Shown piece after piece: positions 15,515-24,417 of a stretch of DNA of 64,000 nucleotides. How positions within the stretch are numbered: the first letter of the stretch is position 1; each line of letters opens with the position of its first letter. The DNA is taken from contig NZ_CABPSK010000007.1 in assembly GCF_902459645.1 (NCBI RefSeq), forward strand, positions 124,001 through 188,000. Reading direction: 5' to 3'. Source of the DNA: Pandoraea pneumonica (GTDB lineage: Bacteria > Pseudomonadota > Gammaproteobacteria > Burkholderiales > Burkholderiaceae). Position numbers and translations under genes: made by a program. The notes beneath the pieces were generated by a model. The model was not told the DNA's origin. It did not search any database and saw only the letters and a list, made by a program, of their open reading frames with translations.

Positions 15515-16294
15515 ATGTCCACTACGAATGCGCCGGGGCACCCCGGTATGAGTCTTTCAGCACGCGCCGATGCGTTAGAACATCGGATGATCGAGGAGCT
15601 CGACTGCAAGATCGTTCGCTCAGTGATTTTCACCTCGGGCGATCGCGATCCGACAGCACCGATCATGCCGCCGCCGGGCGGAAAACCCGATCCGCGGCAC
15701 TTTCTAATGGGTGACGATCCGCGTCTGCAAAAGATGCCGGAACGCCCCACGCTGCTTGATTTCTTCCGTCATCGGTTTGCACCCGCGAATCACCTGCTGC
15801 AAAGCGCTACGCACGCGCTGAAGGCTGGGCATGACGAGAAGACGATTCTGGCCTGTCTGCTGCACGACATCAGCGTGTCAGGGTTCATTCGCGCCGATCA
15901 CGGCTATTGGGGAGCGCAGTTGATTGCGCCGTATGTCGATGAGGAAGTCAGTTGGGCGATTCGGTATCACCAGGCGCTGCGGTTCTTTCCGGATGCTTTT
16001 GTCGGCTACGACTATCCTGAAGCGTATATCCGGTACTTTGGCGGGGATTATGAGCCGGAAGACTACGTTAAGGCGGACTGGGAGTACGCGCGGAATCACA
16101 AGTGGTATATGACTAGCCGACTGATCACGCTGAATGACATCTATTCGTTCGACCCGAACGCCGAAGTGAGCTGGGATCCGTTTATTGACATCATCGGACG
16201 GCATTTTAAACAGCCGAAGGAAGGGCTCGGGTTCGACGGATCAGCGTCGGCGCATATGTGGCGGACTATTATCTGGCCGACGAAGTTTTTGTGA
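15515..16294 (+). CDS. HD-domain protein with PhnZ-like metal pattern (putative diiron oxygenase or hydrolase)
   Basis: A 259-residue HD-superfamily protein. Candidate metal ligands are His93 (NHLLQSATHA), His117-Asp118 (LLHDI), His129 (DHGYWGAQ), His152 (RYHQALRFF) and Asp208 (LNDIYSFD). Their order and most spacings resemble the mixed-valent diiron oxygenase PhnZ, but the Asp118 to His129 interval is about 10 residues shorter. The surrounding pattern H..Q.A..A...G...LLHDI...HG..GA is also PhnZ-like. It has an N-terminal extension of about 80 residues and a C-terminal one of about 50. GGAG precedes the ATG. It is last in the Rieske operon. Function is unknown: an oxygenase in the catabolic route or a phosphohydrolase are both possible. 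Confidence 0.7.
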   Translation: MSTTNAPGHPGMSLSARADALEHRMIEELDCKIVRSVIFTSGDRDPTAPIMPPPGGKPDPRHFLMGDDPRLQKMPERPTLLDFFRHRFAPANHLLQSATHALKAGHDEKTILACLLHDISVSGFIRADHGYWGAQLIAPYVDEEVSWAIRYHQALRFFPDAFVGYDYPEAYIRYFGGDYEPEDYVKADWEYARNHKWYMTSRLITLNDIYSFDPNAEVSWDPFIDIIGRHFKQPKEGLGFDGSASAHMWRTIIWPTKFL

Positions 16295-16363
16295 TGGGGT
16301 GAGAGGCGGCGGGGCTTTTGATATGGAGCCGCCGCTGCTCGTCAGGCTATTGACGGTGTAAAC

Positions 16364-16407
16364 GCAAAAGGGGTTACGTGAAAATCACGTAACCCCTTTG
16401 CTTTATT
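16364..16407. terminator. Bidirectional terminator between catabolic operon and tRNA-Thr
   Basis: A long stem (GCAAAGGGGTTACGTGA and its complement) with a three-base loop is flanked by T-rich sequence on both strands. It can end the Rieske operon on the plus strand and the tRNA on the minus strand. From the tRNA 5' end at 16483 to the sspB stop at 16609 I see no further feature. Confidence 0.8.
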
Positions 16408-16483
<76 letters not shown>

Positions 16484-16608
16484 GAAGTCGCACATTGTAA
16501 CCGATTCATCGGTCGTTGCGACTACCTGTCAGTGCAAAATCCTTCACAACTTCGGCCGTTTGGGGGAACGCTCAGAAAGCACCGCCCCACCCGTTCGCAC
16601 GCTGCGAA

Positions 16609-17070
16609 TTACTTCACCACCTTCAGGTGGCCACGCGGCGCATTACCGCCCGCAGCCCCGTTGCCGCCAGGACGCGGCGGCTCCGGATCGTCCTCTGCCG
16701 ACTCGGGCGACGACGGCACCGATTCCAACTCCGGTCCCGCCTCCGCCTGTGCCTGCTTATCCACCGGGAATGCCATCCCCTGGCCATTCTCGCGTGCGTA
16801 AATCGCCAACACGTTCGGCACCTGCACCTCAACCTTCTGCGAGATGCCGCCAAAGCGGGCGCTAAATTCAATCCAGTCGTTGCCCATCTGGAGTCCGCTC
16901 GTGGCGTCGAAGCTGATGTTCAGCACGATCTCGCCATCTTTCACAAACTCGCGCGGTACCCGGGTCTTGGCATCGACATGCACGGCCAAATACGGCGTGT
17001 ACCCGTTATCGGTACACCACTCGTACAGCGCGCGCAGTAAATAAGGCTTGGTAGACGTTTCAGGAGGCAT
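16609..17070 (-). CDS. sspB: SspB, ClpXP adaptor (stringent starvation protein B)
   Basis: A 153-residue adaptor that tethers ssrA-tagged proteins to ClpXP. The N-terminal STKPYLLRALYEWCTDNGYTPY signature and the following beta-sandwich (to about residue 105) are typical. A Pro/Gly-rich flexible linker leads to the C-terminal ClpX-binding tail RGHLKVVK. It lies 98 bp downstream of sspA on the same strand, the usual sspAB arrangement. Confidence 0.94.
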   Translation of the reverse strand: MPPETSTKPYLLRALYEWCTDNGYTPYLAVHVDAKTRVPREFVKDGEIVLNISFDATSGLQMGNDWIEFSARFGGISQKVEVQVPNVLAIYARENGQGMAFPVDKQAQAEAGPELESVPSSPESAEDDPEPPRPGGNGAAGGNAPRGHLKVVK

Positions 17071-17168
17071 AAGACATTGCGCTCCCCACGGGCAGCCAGC
17101 CTGCCAACTTCAGCAGGCCAGCCCGCGCCAGCGGGGAATCGACACATTGGCGACGCATAGGCGACGTT

Positions 17169-17780
17169 TTAACGACGCATGACCTTTTCGGACGGCGTCA
17201 GTGCTTCAATGTACGCCGGACGGCTGAAAATACGCTCGGCATACTTCATCAACGGGGCAGCATTCTTCGACAACTCAATGCCGTAGTGATCCAGACGCCA
17301 CAACAGCGGCGCAATCGCCACGTCCAGCATCGAGAACTCTTCGCCCAGCATGTACTTGTTCTTCAAGAAGATCGGTGCCAATTGCGTCAGACGATCGCGA
17401 ATCGACAGGCGAGCCTTCTCGTGATTCTTGTCCGCTGCACGGCCCTTTTCGTTCTCGAGCGTGCTCACATGCACGAACAGCTCTTTCTCGAAATTGAACA
17501 GGAACAGGCGCGCACGCGCACGCTGCACCGGGTCTGCCGGCATCAACTGCGGATGCGGGAAACGCTCGTCAATGTACTCATTGATGATGTTCGATTCGTA
17601 CAGAATCAGATCGCGCTCGACAAGAATCGGCACCTGACCGTACGGATTCATCACCGCAATGTCTTCCGGCTTGTTGAACAGATCGACGTCACGGATCTCA
17701 AAATCCATGCCTTTTTCGAACAGGACCAGCCGGCAACGCTGGGAGAAGGGGCAGGTCGTGCCCGAGTACAAAACCATCAT
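17169..17780 (-). CDS. sspA: SspA, stringent starvation protein A (GST fold)
   Basis: A 203-residue RNA-polymerase-associated protein with a glutathione-S-transferase fold and no expected GST activity. The N-terminal thioredoxin-like half carries SGTTCPFSQRCRLVLFEKG and NPYGQVPIL; the helical half follows (SMLDVAIAPLLWRL). The length matches the family. It follows petC on the same strand with an 83-bp gap, a conserved petABC-sspAB order in Betaproteobacteria. Confidence 0.94.
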   Translation of the reverse strand: MMVLYSGTTCPFSQRCRLVLFEKGMDFEIRDVDLFNKPEDIAVMNPYGQVPILVERDLILYESNIINEYIDERFPHPQLMPADPVQRARARLFLFNFEKELFVHVSTLENEKGRAADKNHEKARLSIRDRLTQLAPIFLKNKYMLGEEFSMLDVAIAPLLWRLDHYGIELSKNAAPLMKYAERIFSRPAYIEALTPSEKVMRR

Positions 17781-17863
17781 AGCGCGTCTTCCTTAAAAAC
17801 CAACGGGGCCGGGGTGGGAAACCGACGCTTCCCTGACCCTGGCCCCGTCGTACAGACGTTATT

Positions 17864-18583
17864 TTACTTCACGTCCTTCCAATAGGCCGCATTCAGGCGC
17901 CAGGCAAGCACCGTAAAGAGTCCCAAGAACAACAAAACCCAGACGCCAAGCTGCCGACGCGTACGCTGCGCCGGCTCCGACATCCAATCCAGATAAGATA
18001 CCAGATCAGCCATGGCAGAATCGAATTCCACCGGTTTCATGGTCCCCTGCGTGATCTGCACGAACTGTGCCGGGCCATGTTCCGCGCCCTCCACATGCTT
18101 GATTCCACGCTGTCCCTGCAACTGCCAGAACGGGTTCGGCATGCCCACATTCGGGAACGCCACGTTGTTCCAGCCCGTCGGACGCGTATCGTCACGATAG
18201 AACGTGCGCAGGTACGTATACAGCCAGTCCGTCCCCCGCGCCCGCGCCTCCACCGACAAATCCGGCGGCGCCGAACCAAACCAGTCCTTCGCGTCCGCCG
18301 AGCGCATCGCCACGGTCATCGTCTCGCCAATCTTGTCGGTCGTGAACAGCAGATTGTTCTTGATCTCCGCCTCCGACAACCCCAGATCCTTGAGACGCGA
18401 ATACCGCATCGATGCCGCCGAATGGCAGTTCAAACAGTAATTCACGAACAGTTTGGCCCCGCGTTGCAGCGACGCCAGATCGTCCACGCGATTGGGCGCC
18501 GAATCGAGCTGTCCGCCCTCTTCCGCCATGGCCGGCGCCACAAAACCGCTGAGGAGCGCCAGGATGAGCAACAGTTTTTTCAT
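17864..18583 (-). CDS. petC: Cytochrome c1 subunit of the bc1 complex
   Basis: A 239-residue membrane-anchored cytochrome c1. It has an N-terminal signal peptide (MKKLLLILALLSGFVAPAMA), the haem-c motif CLNCH, a candidate Met axial ligand in the second half and a C-terminal membrane anchor (WVLLFLGLFTVLAWRL). The start at 18583 is fixed by the signal peptide; the open frame continues upstream into petB but without coding sense. It passes electrons from the Rieske protein to soluble cytochromes. Operon petA-petB-petC. Confidence 0.94.
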   Translation of the reverse strand: MKKLLLILALLSGFVAPAMAEEGGQLDSAPNRVDDLASLQRGAKLFVNYCLNCHSAASMRYSRLKDLGLSEAEIKNNLLFTTDKIGETMTVAMRSADAKDWFGSAPPDLSVEARARGTDWLYTYLRTFYRDDTRPTGWNNVAFPNVGMPNPFWQLQGQRGIKHVEGAEHGPAQFVQITQGTMKPVEFDSAMADLVSYLDWMSEPAQRTRRQLGVWVLLFLGLFTVLAWRLNAAYWKDVK

Positions 18584-18612
18584 CTTGATATCCCTAGTCG
18601 ACTTGAGTGCGC

Positions 18613-19998
18613 TCAATGCGCCGCAAAGGTAACGCGCTCCGGCACCGGCTTGAACGTGCCGCGTTTGCTCCAGATCGGCATCAGCCAGAAGAATCCGAAG
18701 TAATACAGCGCGCCAATTTGCGAGATCGCAGTCTTCACGGGCGTCGGCTCCTGGATCCCCAGATAACCCAGCACTGCAAAGATGACGACGAGGATACCCA
18801 ACAACACTTTGTGAAACCCCGGACGGTACCGGATCGACTTCACCAGGCTCTGATCCAGCCACGGCAGGAAGAACAGCGTCACCACCGCGCCGCCCATCAC
18901 CACCACGCCCCAGAACTTCGCCTCGATCAGGAACATCGCCAGCAACAGCAGCACCACACCGCCGGAACCCGCCACCTTCGTGGTCGCCGCGGCGCGCCCC
19001 TTGATCCACCACACCGCCGTCACAATCACGGTCAGCGCCATCAAGATGTGCTTGAAGTCATCGGTCGTCGCACGCAGCATCGAGTAGAACGGCGTGAAGT
19101 ACCAGACCGGTGCAATGTGCGGCGGCGTCTTGAGCGAGTCGGACGGGATGAAGTTGTTCGCTTCGAGGAAGTACCCCCCCATCGTCGGCGCGAAGAACAC
19201 GATCGCCGAGAACACCATCAGAAACACCCCCACGCCCATGATGTCGTGCACGGTGTAGTACGGATGGAACGGAATGCCGTCGAGCGGCCGACCGTTGGCG
19301 TCCTTCTTGTCCTTGATCTCGATGCCGTCCGGGTTGTTCGAGCCCACTTCGTGCAGCGCAATGATGTGCGCAACGATCAAGCCGATCAGCACCAGCGGAA
19401 TCGCAATCACGTGGAACGCGAAGAAGCGATTGAGCGTCGCGTCCGAGACGACATAATCGCCACGAATCCACAGCGAGAGGTCCGGACCGATGAACGGAAT
19501 TGCCGAGAAGAGGTTCACGATCACCTGTGCGCCCCAGTACGACATCTGGCCCCACGGCAGCAGATACCCGAAGAACGCCTCGGCCATCAGGCACAAGAAG
19601 ATCAGGCAGCCAAACACCCACACCAGCTCGCGCGGCTTACGGTACGAACCGTAGAGCAGCCCGCGGAACATGTGCAGATACACCACCACGAAGAACATCG
19701 ACGCGCCCGTGGAGTGCATGTAGCGAATGAGCCAGCCCCATGGCACCTCGCGCATGATGTACTCGACCGACGCAAACGCAAGGTTGGCATCCGGCTTGTA
19801 GTTCATCACCAGGAAAATGCCGGTGACGATCTGAATCACTAGCACCAGCATGGCCAGCGAGCCGAAGAAATACCAAAAATTGAAGTTCTTAGGGGCGTAG
19901 TACTCGGAAGCGTGTTCCTTCCAAAGCTGTGTCAGTGGGAACCGACGATCGATCCAGCCCAGCAAGCCCGTCGTGTCGACCTGTTTGTCGGCGGCCAT
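18613..19998 (-). CDS. petB: Cytochrome b subunit of the bc1 complex
   Basis: A 461-residue membrane subunit that binds haems bL and bH and forms the quinol-oxidation and quinone-reduction sites. Paired haem His residues are visible in helices B and D (RYMHSTGASMFF, VYLHMFRG, FAFHVIAIP, VAHIIALHEVG). The PEWY-like Qo loop region and eight membrane segments follow in the normal order. It starts two bases after the petA stop codon, showing tight operon coupling, and precedes petC by 29 bp. Confidence 0.95.
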   Translation of the reverse strand: MAADKQVDTTGLLGWIDRRFPLTQLWKEHASEYYAPKNFNFWYFFGSLAMLVLVIQIVTGIFLVMNYKPDANLAFASVEYIMREVPWGWLIRYMHSTGASMFFVVVYLHMFRGLLYGSYRKPRELVWVFGCLIFLCLMAEAFFGYLLPWGQMSYWGAQVIVNLFSAIPFIGPDLSLWIRGDYVVSDATLNRFFAFHVIAIPLVLIGLIVAHIIALHEVGSNNPDGIEIKDKKDANGRPLDGIPFHPYYTVHDIMGVGVFLMVFSAIVFFAPTMGGYFLEANNFIPSDSLKTPPHIAPVWYFTPFYSMLRATTDDFKHILMALTVIVTAVWWIKGRAAATTKVAGSGGVVLLLLAMFLIEAKFWGVVVMGGAVVTLFFLPWLDQSLVKSIRYRPGFHKVLLGILVVIFAVLGYLGIQEPTPVKTAISQIGALYYFGFFWLMPIWSKRGTFKPVPERVTFAAH

Positions 19999-20000
19999 GG

Positions 20001-20615
20001 TTACGCTTCTCCTTTTTCGTCTTTACCGATCACGATCTTGGTGTCGTTCACGAACATGAAACGAGGAACGTCGAGATTCTTCGGTGCCGGCTTGTTCTTG
20101 AACACGCGGCCCGACATGTCGTACGTGGAACCATGGCACGGGCACAGGAAGCCCGGATCGTGCCCCAGCGCAGGGATGCTGTTGGCTTCGTAGGGGCCCG
20201 ATGGAATGCAGCCCAGATGGGTGCAGATGCCGACGACAACGAGCAGATCCTTATGCTCGGCACGCGCGCGGAACGCGTTCTTGCAATAGTCGGGCATCGG
20301 ATAGGAGAACGTCTCCTTGGACTCCGGATCGGCAAGCTCGCCGGTCACTTTGGACAGCGAATCCATTTCCGCCGGCGTGCGGCGCACGATCCACACCGGC
20401 AGACCACGCCACGCCACGGTCATCTTTTCACCGGGCTTGAGATTGCTGATATCGGCCTCGACCGGCGCACCGCCTGCCTTGGCGCGCTCAGACGGTTCCA
20501 GGGAACTGACGAAAGGAACTAGTGTTGCAACGCCGCCCACGCCTCCAGCTACGGACGTTGCAATCAGCAGATTCCGGCGGCTACTGTCGACGGCCTTTTC
20601 TTGATTGTCACTCAT
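20001..20615 (-). CDS. petA: Ubiquinol-cytochrome c reductase Rieske iron-sulfur subunit
   Basis: A 204-residue Rieske protein. The N-terminus has a Tat-type twin-arginine motif (SSRRNLLIATS) and a single membrane anchor. The [2Fe-2S] ligands lie in CTHLGC and CPCHGS. The start at 20615 is supported by GGGG about seven bases upstream; the upstream GTG would skip it. It heads the petABC operon, with a candidate promoter at 20659-20688. The 306-bp interval to mscL otherwise shows nothing I can name. Confidence 0.94.
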   Translation of the reverse strand: MSDNQEKAVDSSRRNLLIATSVAGGVGGVATLVPFVSSLEPSERAKAGGAPVEADISNLKPGEKMTVAWRGLPVWIVRRTPAEMDSLSKVTGELADPESKETFSYPMPDYCKNAFRARAEHKDLLVVVGICTHLGCIPSGPYEANSIPALGHDPGFLCPCHGSTYDMSGRVFKNKPAPKNLDVPRFMFVNDTKIVIGKDEKGEA

Positions 20616-20658
20616 CACAAGCCCCACACGGTTGATTTGGTATTTCCGTCAACCTTAA

Positions 20659-20688
20659 ATCATACGCGAGCGTAAATGCCTGAAACAA
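20659..20688 (-). promoter_or_regulatory. Candidate petABC promoter
   Basis: On the minus strand TTGTTT (20683-20688), 18 bp and TATGAT (20659-20664) resemble a sigma70 promoter about 45 bp upstream of the petA start codon. Confidence 0.4.
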
Positions 20689-20921
20689 CGGCAAAACGCC
20701 CCAGTCTCCTAGTGGTTTTCGCGTATTTTCAAAGGATTAACGTACCCTGCGGGCGGCTGATGCTCACCCGGGGTTTCGCTTCTGGGATGCTGCACGAGAG
20801 TCGCTATGATCGCCGCTTTCGTTGACGCGTGCACGACATTTAGTCATCATTTTCCCTGTCTCATCCCGGTGACAGCTACAGTGCGCGCCCCCGGCCCTCA
20901 TTAAAACAGCGGAGGAATGGC

Positions 20922-21368
20922 ATGAGCTTCATGTCGGAATTCAAGGAATTTGCCGTCAAAGGCAATGTGGTCGATCTGGCCGTCGGTGTGATCATCGGCG
21001 CGGCGTTCGGCAAGATCGTCGACTCGGTCGTCAAAGACCTCATCATGCCGATCGTCGGTGCCATCTTCGGCGGTCTCGACTTCTCGAGCAAATTCATCCT
21101 GCTCGGCGCCATCCCGCCCGACTTCAAGGGCAACCCCACGTCGTATGCCGATCTGACCAAGGCCGGCGTTGCCGTCTTCGGTTACGGCAACTTCATTACC
21201 GTGGCCATCAACTTCATCATTCTGGCGTTCATCATCTTCGTGATGGTCAAGCAGATCAACCGCCTCAAGCGCCCTGCACCGGAAGCCCCGGCAGCACCGG
21301 CCGCGACGCCGGAAGACATCGTTCTGCTGCGTGAAATCCGCGACAGCTTGAAGAAGCAGAACGGCTAA
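20922..21368 (+). CDS. mscL: Large-conductance mechanosensitive channel MscL
   Basis: A 148-residue homopentameric channel that opens on hypo-osmotic shock. The N-terminal helix ([28 protein letters not shown]) and TM1 are canonical. TM2 ([23 protein letters not shown]) is followed by a Pro/Ala linker and a C-terminal amphipathic helix. GGAGGA precedes the ATG; a second in-frame Met occurs three codons later. It is monocistronic and convergent with the Nif3-like gene. Confidence 0.95.
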   Translation: MSFMSEFKEFAVKGNVVDLAVGVIIGAAFGKIVDSVVKDLIMPIVGAIFGGLDFSSKFILLGAIPPDFKGNPTSYADLTKAGVAVFGYGNFITVAINFIILAFIIFVMVKQINRLKRPAPEAPAAPAATPEDIVLLREIRDSLKKQNG

Positions 21369-21426
21369 GCCCGATGCAACACGCTGTCGGCCGTGCACCT
21401 TGCGTGACGGCCGACAGCGGTTCGGC

Positions 21427-22176
21427 TCAGACCGGGTTCGACAGGTCGAAGAACTTGTGTTCGAGGCCGAAGCGTTCGGCGATGTGCTCGCCCACCGCCC
21501 TCGCCCCGCCACGCTCCGTCGCGTGGTGACCCGCCGCCAGATAGCCAACGCCGCTTTCCGCCGCGAGGTGGGTCGTCGGTTCGGACACTTCGCCGCTGAT
21601 GTAGACGTCCGCACCCGCCGCGATGGCAGCTTCGAAGAAGCCTTGTGCACCGCCCGTGCACCACGCGACCCGACGCACATCACGATCAGCATCGCCCAGC
21701 ATGAGGGGCGTGCGACCTAATGTCGCAGCCACGTGAGCGGCAAGTGCCCCCAAGGTCGTGGGTTGCGCAGGGGTACCGAGCCATCCGAGCTGATCGGGAC
21801 CGAAACGTCCGCCATCGTCGGCGAAACCTAACAATTTGCCGAGTTGCGCGTTGTTGCCCAGTTCGGGGTGCGCGTCGAGTGGCAGATGGTAGGCGAACAG
21901 GTTGATGTCGTTGTTAATCAACACCCCCAAACGGCGGCGTTTCATTCCGACAACACGGGCATCTTCGTTCTTCCAGAAGTAACCGTGATGGACGATGACG
22001 GCATCGGCGCCCCAATCGCGGGCGGCTTCGAGAAACGCCAGGCTGGCAGTCACGCCGCTGGCGATTTTACGGACTTCAGGACGCCCTTCGACCTGTAGGC
22101 CGTTCGGGCAGTAATCGCGAAATTGCGCGATTTGCAGGGTATCGTTCAGATACAATTCGAGTTCAACACGATTCAT
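21427..22176 (-). CDS. Nif3-like dinuclear metal-centre protein (DUF34/YbgI family)
   Basis: A 249-residue NIF3/YbgI-family protein that forms a hexameric toroid with a dinuclear metal site. Expected metal ligands are visible: the HH pair in [16 protein letters not shown] and GHHATERGG near the C-terminus. The length suits the short form without the inserted PII-like domain. It is linked to GTP cyclohydrolase-like or nucleic-acid functions in other bacteria, but its role is unsettled. Its start codon lies only 18 bp from that of the divergent protease gene. Confidence 0.88.
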   Translation of the reverse strand: MNRVELELYLNDTLQIAQFRDYCPNGLQVEGRPEVRKIASGVTASLAFLEAARDWGADAVIVHHGYFWKNEDARVVGMKRRRLGVLINNDINLFAYHLPLDAHPELGNNAQLGKLLGFADDGGRFGPDQLGWLGTPAQPTTLGALAAHVAATLGRTPLMLGDADRDVRRVAWCTGGAQGFFEAAIAAGADVYISGEVSEPTTHLAAESGVGYLAAGHHATERGGARAVGEHIAERFGLEHKFFDLSNPV

Positions 22177-22194
22177 ATAAGGTCTCGCTCTTTC

Positions 22195-23412
22195 ATGCTC
22201 AGACGCTTCTGGCTACTGTTCGCGCAAGCGGTCACCGTGCTGCTTGCGTTGCTCTTCATCATCGCCACGCTCAAGCCGCAGTGGCTGCAACGCCAGGGTT
22301 CGTTCGGCAAACAGTTGGCAAATCCGATCATTGCCCTTCAAGAAGTCGCCCCCAGTCTGTCCGACAAGCCGGCGACCGGCTCCTATGCCGATGGCGCGCA
22401 AAAGGCTATGCCCGCGGTCGTCAGCATTTTTTCCAGCAAGGAGCAAAAGCAGAATCGCGACCCGCGCCTCGATGATCCGCTGTTCCGTTACTTCTTCGGC
22501 GACGGCGGCGGCACGGTGCGGCAAGACCCGGTCTCGAGCCTCGGCTCGGGCGTGATCGTCAGCAGTGAGGGCTATATTCTCACGAATCATCACGTGGTGG
22601 ACGGCGCCGACGAGATCGAAGTCGCCCTCGCCGATGGCCGCAAAGCCCGCGCGAAGCTGGTCGGCAGCGACCCCGAGACCGATCTGGCCGTGCTCAAGAT
22701 CACGCTGGACAACCTGCCCGCCATCACGCTCGGCCGCATGGATCAGGTGCGCGTCGGCGACGTGGTCCTCGCCATCGGCAATCCGTTCGGCGTCGGTCAG
22801 ACGGTGACGATGGGTATCATCAGCGCGCTTGGCCGTAACCACCTCGATATCAGCACGTTCGAGAACTTCATCCAGACGGATGCGGCCATCAACCCCGGCA
22901 ACTCGGGCGGCGCGCTGGTCGACGTGAACGGCAATCTGCTCGGCATCAACACGGCGATCTATTCGCGCAGTGGCGGCAACATGGGGATCGGTTTTGCCAT
23001 TCCGGTGTCGACGGCGCGCTCGGTGCTTGAGAGCATCATCACCAGCGGCACGGTCACGCGCGGCTGGGTCGGGGTCGAGCCGCAGGACATCACGTCCGAT
23101 ATCGCGGAATCGTTCGGTTTGCAGCAGGATTCGGGCGTGATCATCGCCGGTGTCGTGCAAGGCGGACCGGCGGACAAGGCTGGCGTGCAACCGGGCGACA
23201 TCCTGACCAAGGTCAACGATGAATCGATCCGCGACACGACTGAACTGCTCAACGTCATCGCGCAGATCAAGCCGGGTACGCAGGCGAAGATTCACGTTAC
23301 GCGCAAGAAGAAAGAACTTGATCTGACGGTCACGATCGGCAAGCGGCCGCCGCCGCCCAAGCGTCCTGCGCAAGACGAGGACGACAACAGCGACGATAAC
23401 AGCGCTGACTGA
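22195..23412 (+). CDS. Membrane-anchored HtrA/DegS-type serine endoprotease
   Basis: A 405-residue trypsin-like periplasmic protease. Residues 6-27 form an uncleaved membrane anchor (DegS-like). The catalytic triad is His133 (TNHHVVDG), Asp163 ([10 protein letters not shown]) and Ser237 (GNSGGAL). One PDZ domain follows (about 290-385), with a polar acidic tail at the end. A single PDZ and an N-terminal anchor argue for a DegS-type sensor or quality-control protease rather than DegP. The start at 22195 places the anchor at the N-terminus; an in-frame ATG at 22123 would overlap the nif3-like gene. Confidence 0.9.
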   Translation: MLRRFWLLFAQAVTVLLALLFIIATLKPQWLQRQGSFGKQLANPIIALQEVAPSLSDKPATGSYADGAQKAMPAVVSIFSSKEQKQNRDPRLDDPLFRYFFGDGGGTVRQDPVSSLGSGVIVSSEGYILTNHHVVDGADEIEVALADGRKARAKLVGSDPETDLAVLKITLDNLPAITLGRMDQVRVGDVVLAIGNPFGVGQTVTMGIISALGRNHLDISTFENFIQTDAAINPGNSGGALVDVNGNLLGINTAIYSRSGGNMGIGFAIPVSTARSVLESIITSGTVTRGWVGVEPQDITSDIAESFGLQQDSGVIIAGVVQGGPADKAGVQPGDILTKVNDESIRDTTELLNVIAQIKPGTQAKIHVTRKKKELDLTVTIGKRPPPPKRPAQDEDDNSDDNSAD

Positions 23413-23477
23413 CGTCAGAACAGATTCGGCGCCGGGTGGCTCCCGGCTGCACCGGATCGAAAGGCACACCGCAATAA

Positions 23478-23509
23478 AAAAACGGCTGCACGAAAGTGCA
23501 GCCGTTTTT
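23478..23509. terminator. Bidirectional terminator between protease gene and tatC
   Basis: A 14-bp perfect stem (AAAAACGGCTGCAC / GTGCAGCCGTTTTT) with a GAAA loop has A/T runs on both sides. It can end the protease gene on the plus strand and the long tat/his transcript on the minus strand. Confidence 0.92.
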
Positions 23510-23557
23510 GTTTGTGCATCCGAATGCCAGCCCGTCTAGGGCGCCCTGCAAGCCAGC

Positions 23558-24352
23558 TTACGACGCCGTCTTCTCGCTTTCTTCGCCGTCTTTCCCGTCT
23601 TCCGTCTGCCCTTGCTTAACGAACAGTCGGACAGCAATCAGCCCCAGTTCGTAAAGGATACAGAGCGGCACGGCAAGCATGAGCTGCGACAGAATGTCCG
23701 GCGGCGTCACGACAGCCGCCAGCACAAACGCCCCAACGACGACATAGGGACGGATCTGCTTGAGCTTGGCGAGGCTCACCACGCCCATGCGCGCCAGCAC
23801 CACGACGACCACCGGCACTTCGAAGGTCACCCCGAACGCCATGAACATCGTTAAGACAAAACTTAGGTAATTGTCGATATCGGTGTTCATCTCCGCGCCA
23901 AGCGGCGCGTTGTAGTGCGCGATGAAGTGGAACACCGTCGGGAACACGAGGAAATACGCGAACGCCATGCCGATCAGAAACAGCGAGTAGCTGCTGATCA
24001 CCAGCGGCATCACCAGCTTCTTTTCGTGCTGATACAGCCCCGGGGCGATAAACGCCCAGATCTGATAGAGCACGATCGGCAATGCGATCACGAAGGCGAC
24101 CATCAACGTGACTTTCATCGGCACGAAGAACGAGCCGGTGATGTCCGTCACGATCAGCTTGCCGTCGGCCGGCAGCGATTGCGTGAGGGGACGGGCGAGC
24201 AGGCGGAAGATGTCCGGCGCCCAATACACGAGCGAGAGAAACACCACGATCACCGAAGCGCCCGCGCGAATGATGCGGTTGCGCAGCTCGATCAGGTGCG
24301 AGATGAATGTCTCTTCGGTGCCCCCGTCAGGGGTTTGCTTGTCGTCGCTCAC
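23558..24352 (-). CDS. tatC: Sec-independent protein translocase TatC
   Basis: A 264-residue six-helix membrane protein that recognises twin-arginine signal peptides. The N-terminal FISHLIELRNRIIRA and the later PLGAEMNTDIDNYLSFVLTM region with the periplasmic-loop Glu residues are characteristic. The C-terminus is charged (KDGEESEK). It is the last gene of the tatABC cluster, followed by a strong terminator. Among likely Tat clients here is PetA. Confidence 0.94.
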   Translation of the reverse strand: MSDDKQTPDGGTEETFISHLIELRNRIIRAGASVIVVFLSLVYWAPDIFRLLARPLTQSLPADGKLIVTDITGSFFVPMKVTLMVAFVIALPIVLYQIWAFIAPGLYQHEKKLVMPLVISSYSLFLIGMAFAYFLVFPTVFHFIAHYNAPLGAEMNTDIDNYLSFVLTMFMAFGVTFEVPVVVVVLARMGVVSLAKLKQIRPYVVVGAFVLAAVVTPPDILSQLMLAVPLCILYELGLIAVRLFVKQGQTEDGKDGEESEKTAS

Positions 24353-24417
24353 GTCGACTTATCCAGGAATGAGGCCAGTACGGCGCAAGGTGGCGGGAAG
24401 TAAGGTGCGCAGGCGCC

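Noticed and set aside
18607-19842. 411-codon plus-strand frame antisense to petB
   Set aside because: Composition is dominated by His and Arg, no RBS or motif is present, and the opposite strand encodes an unmistakable cytochrome b.
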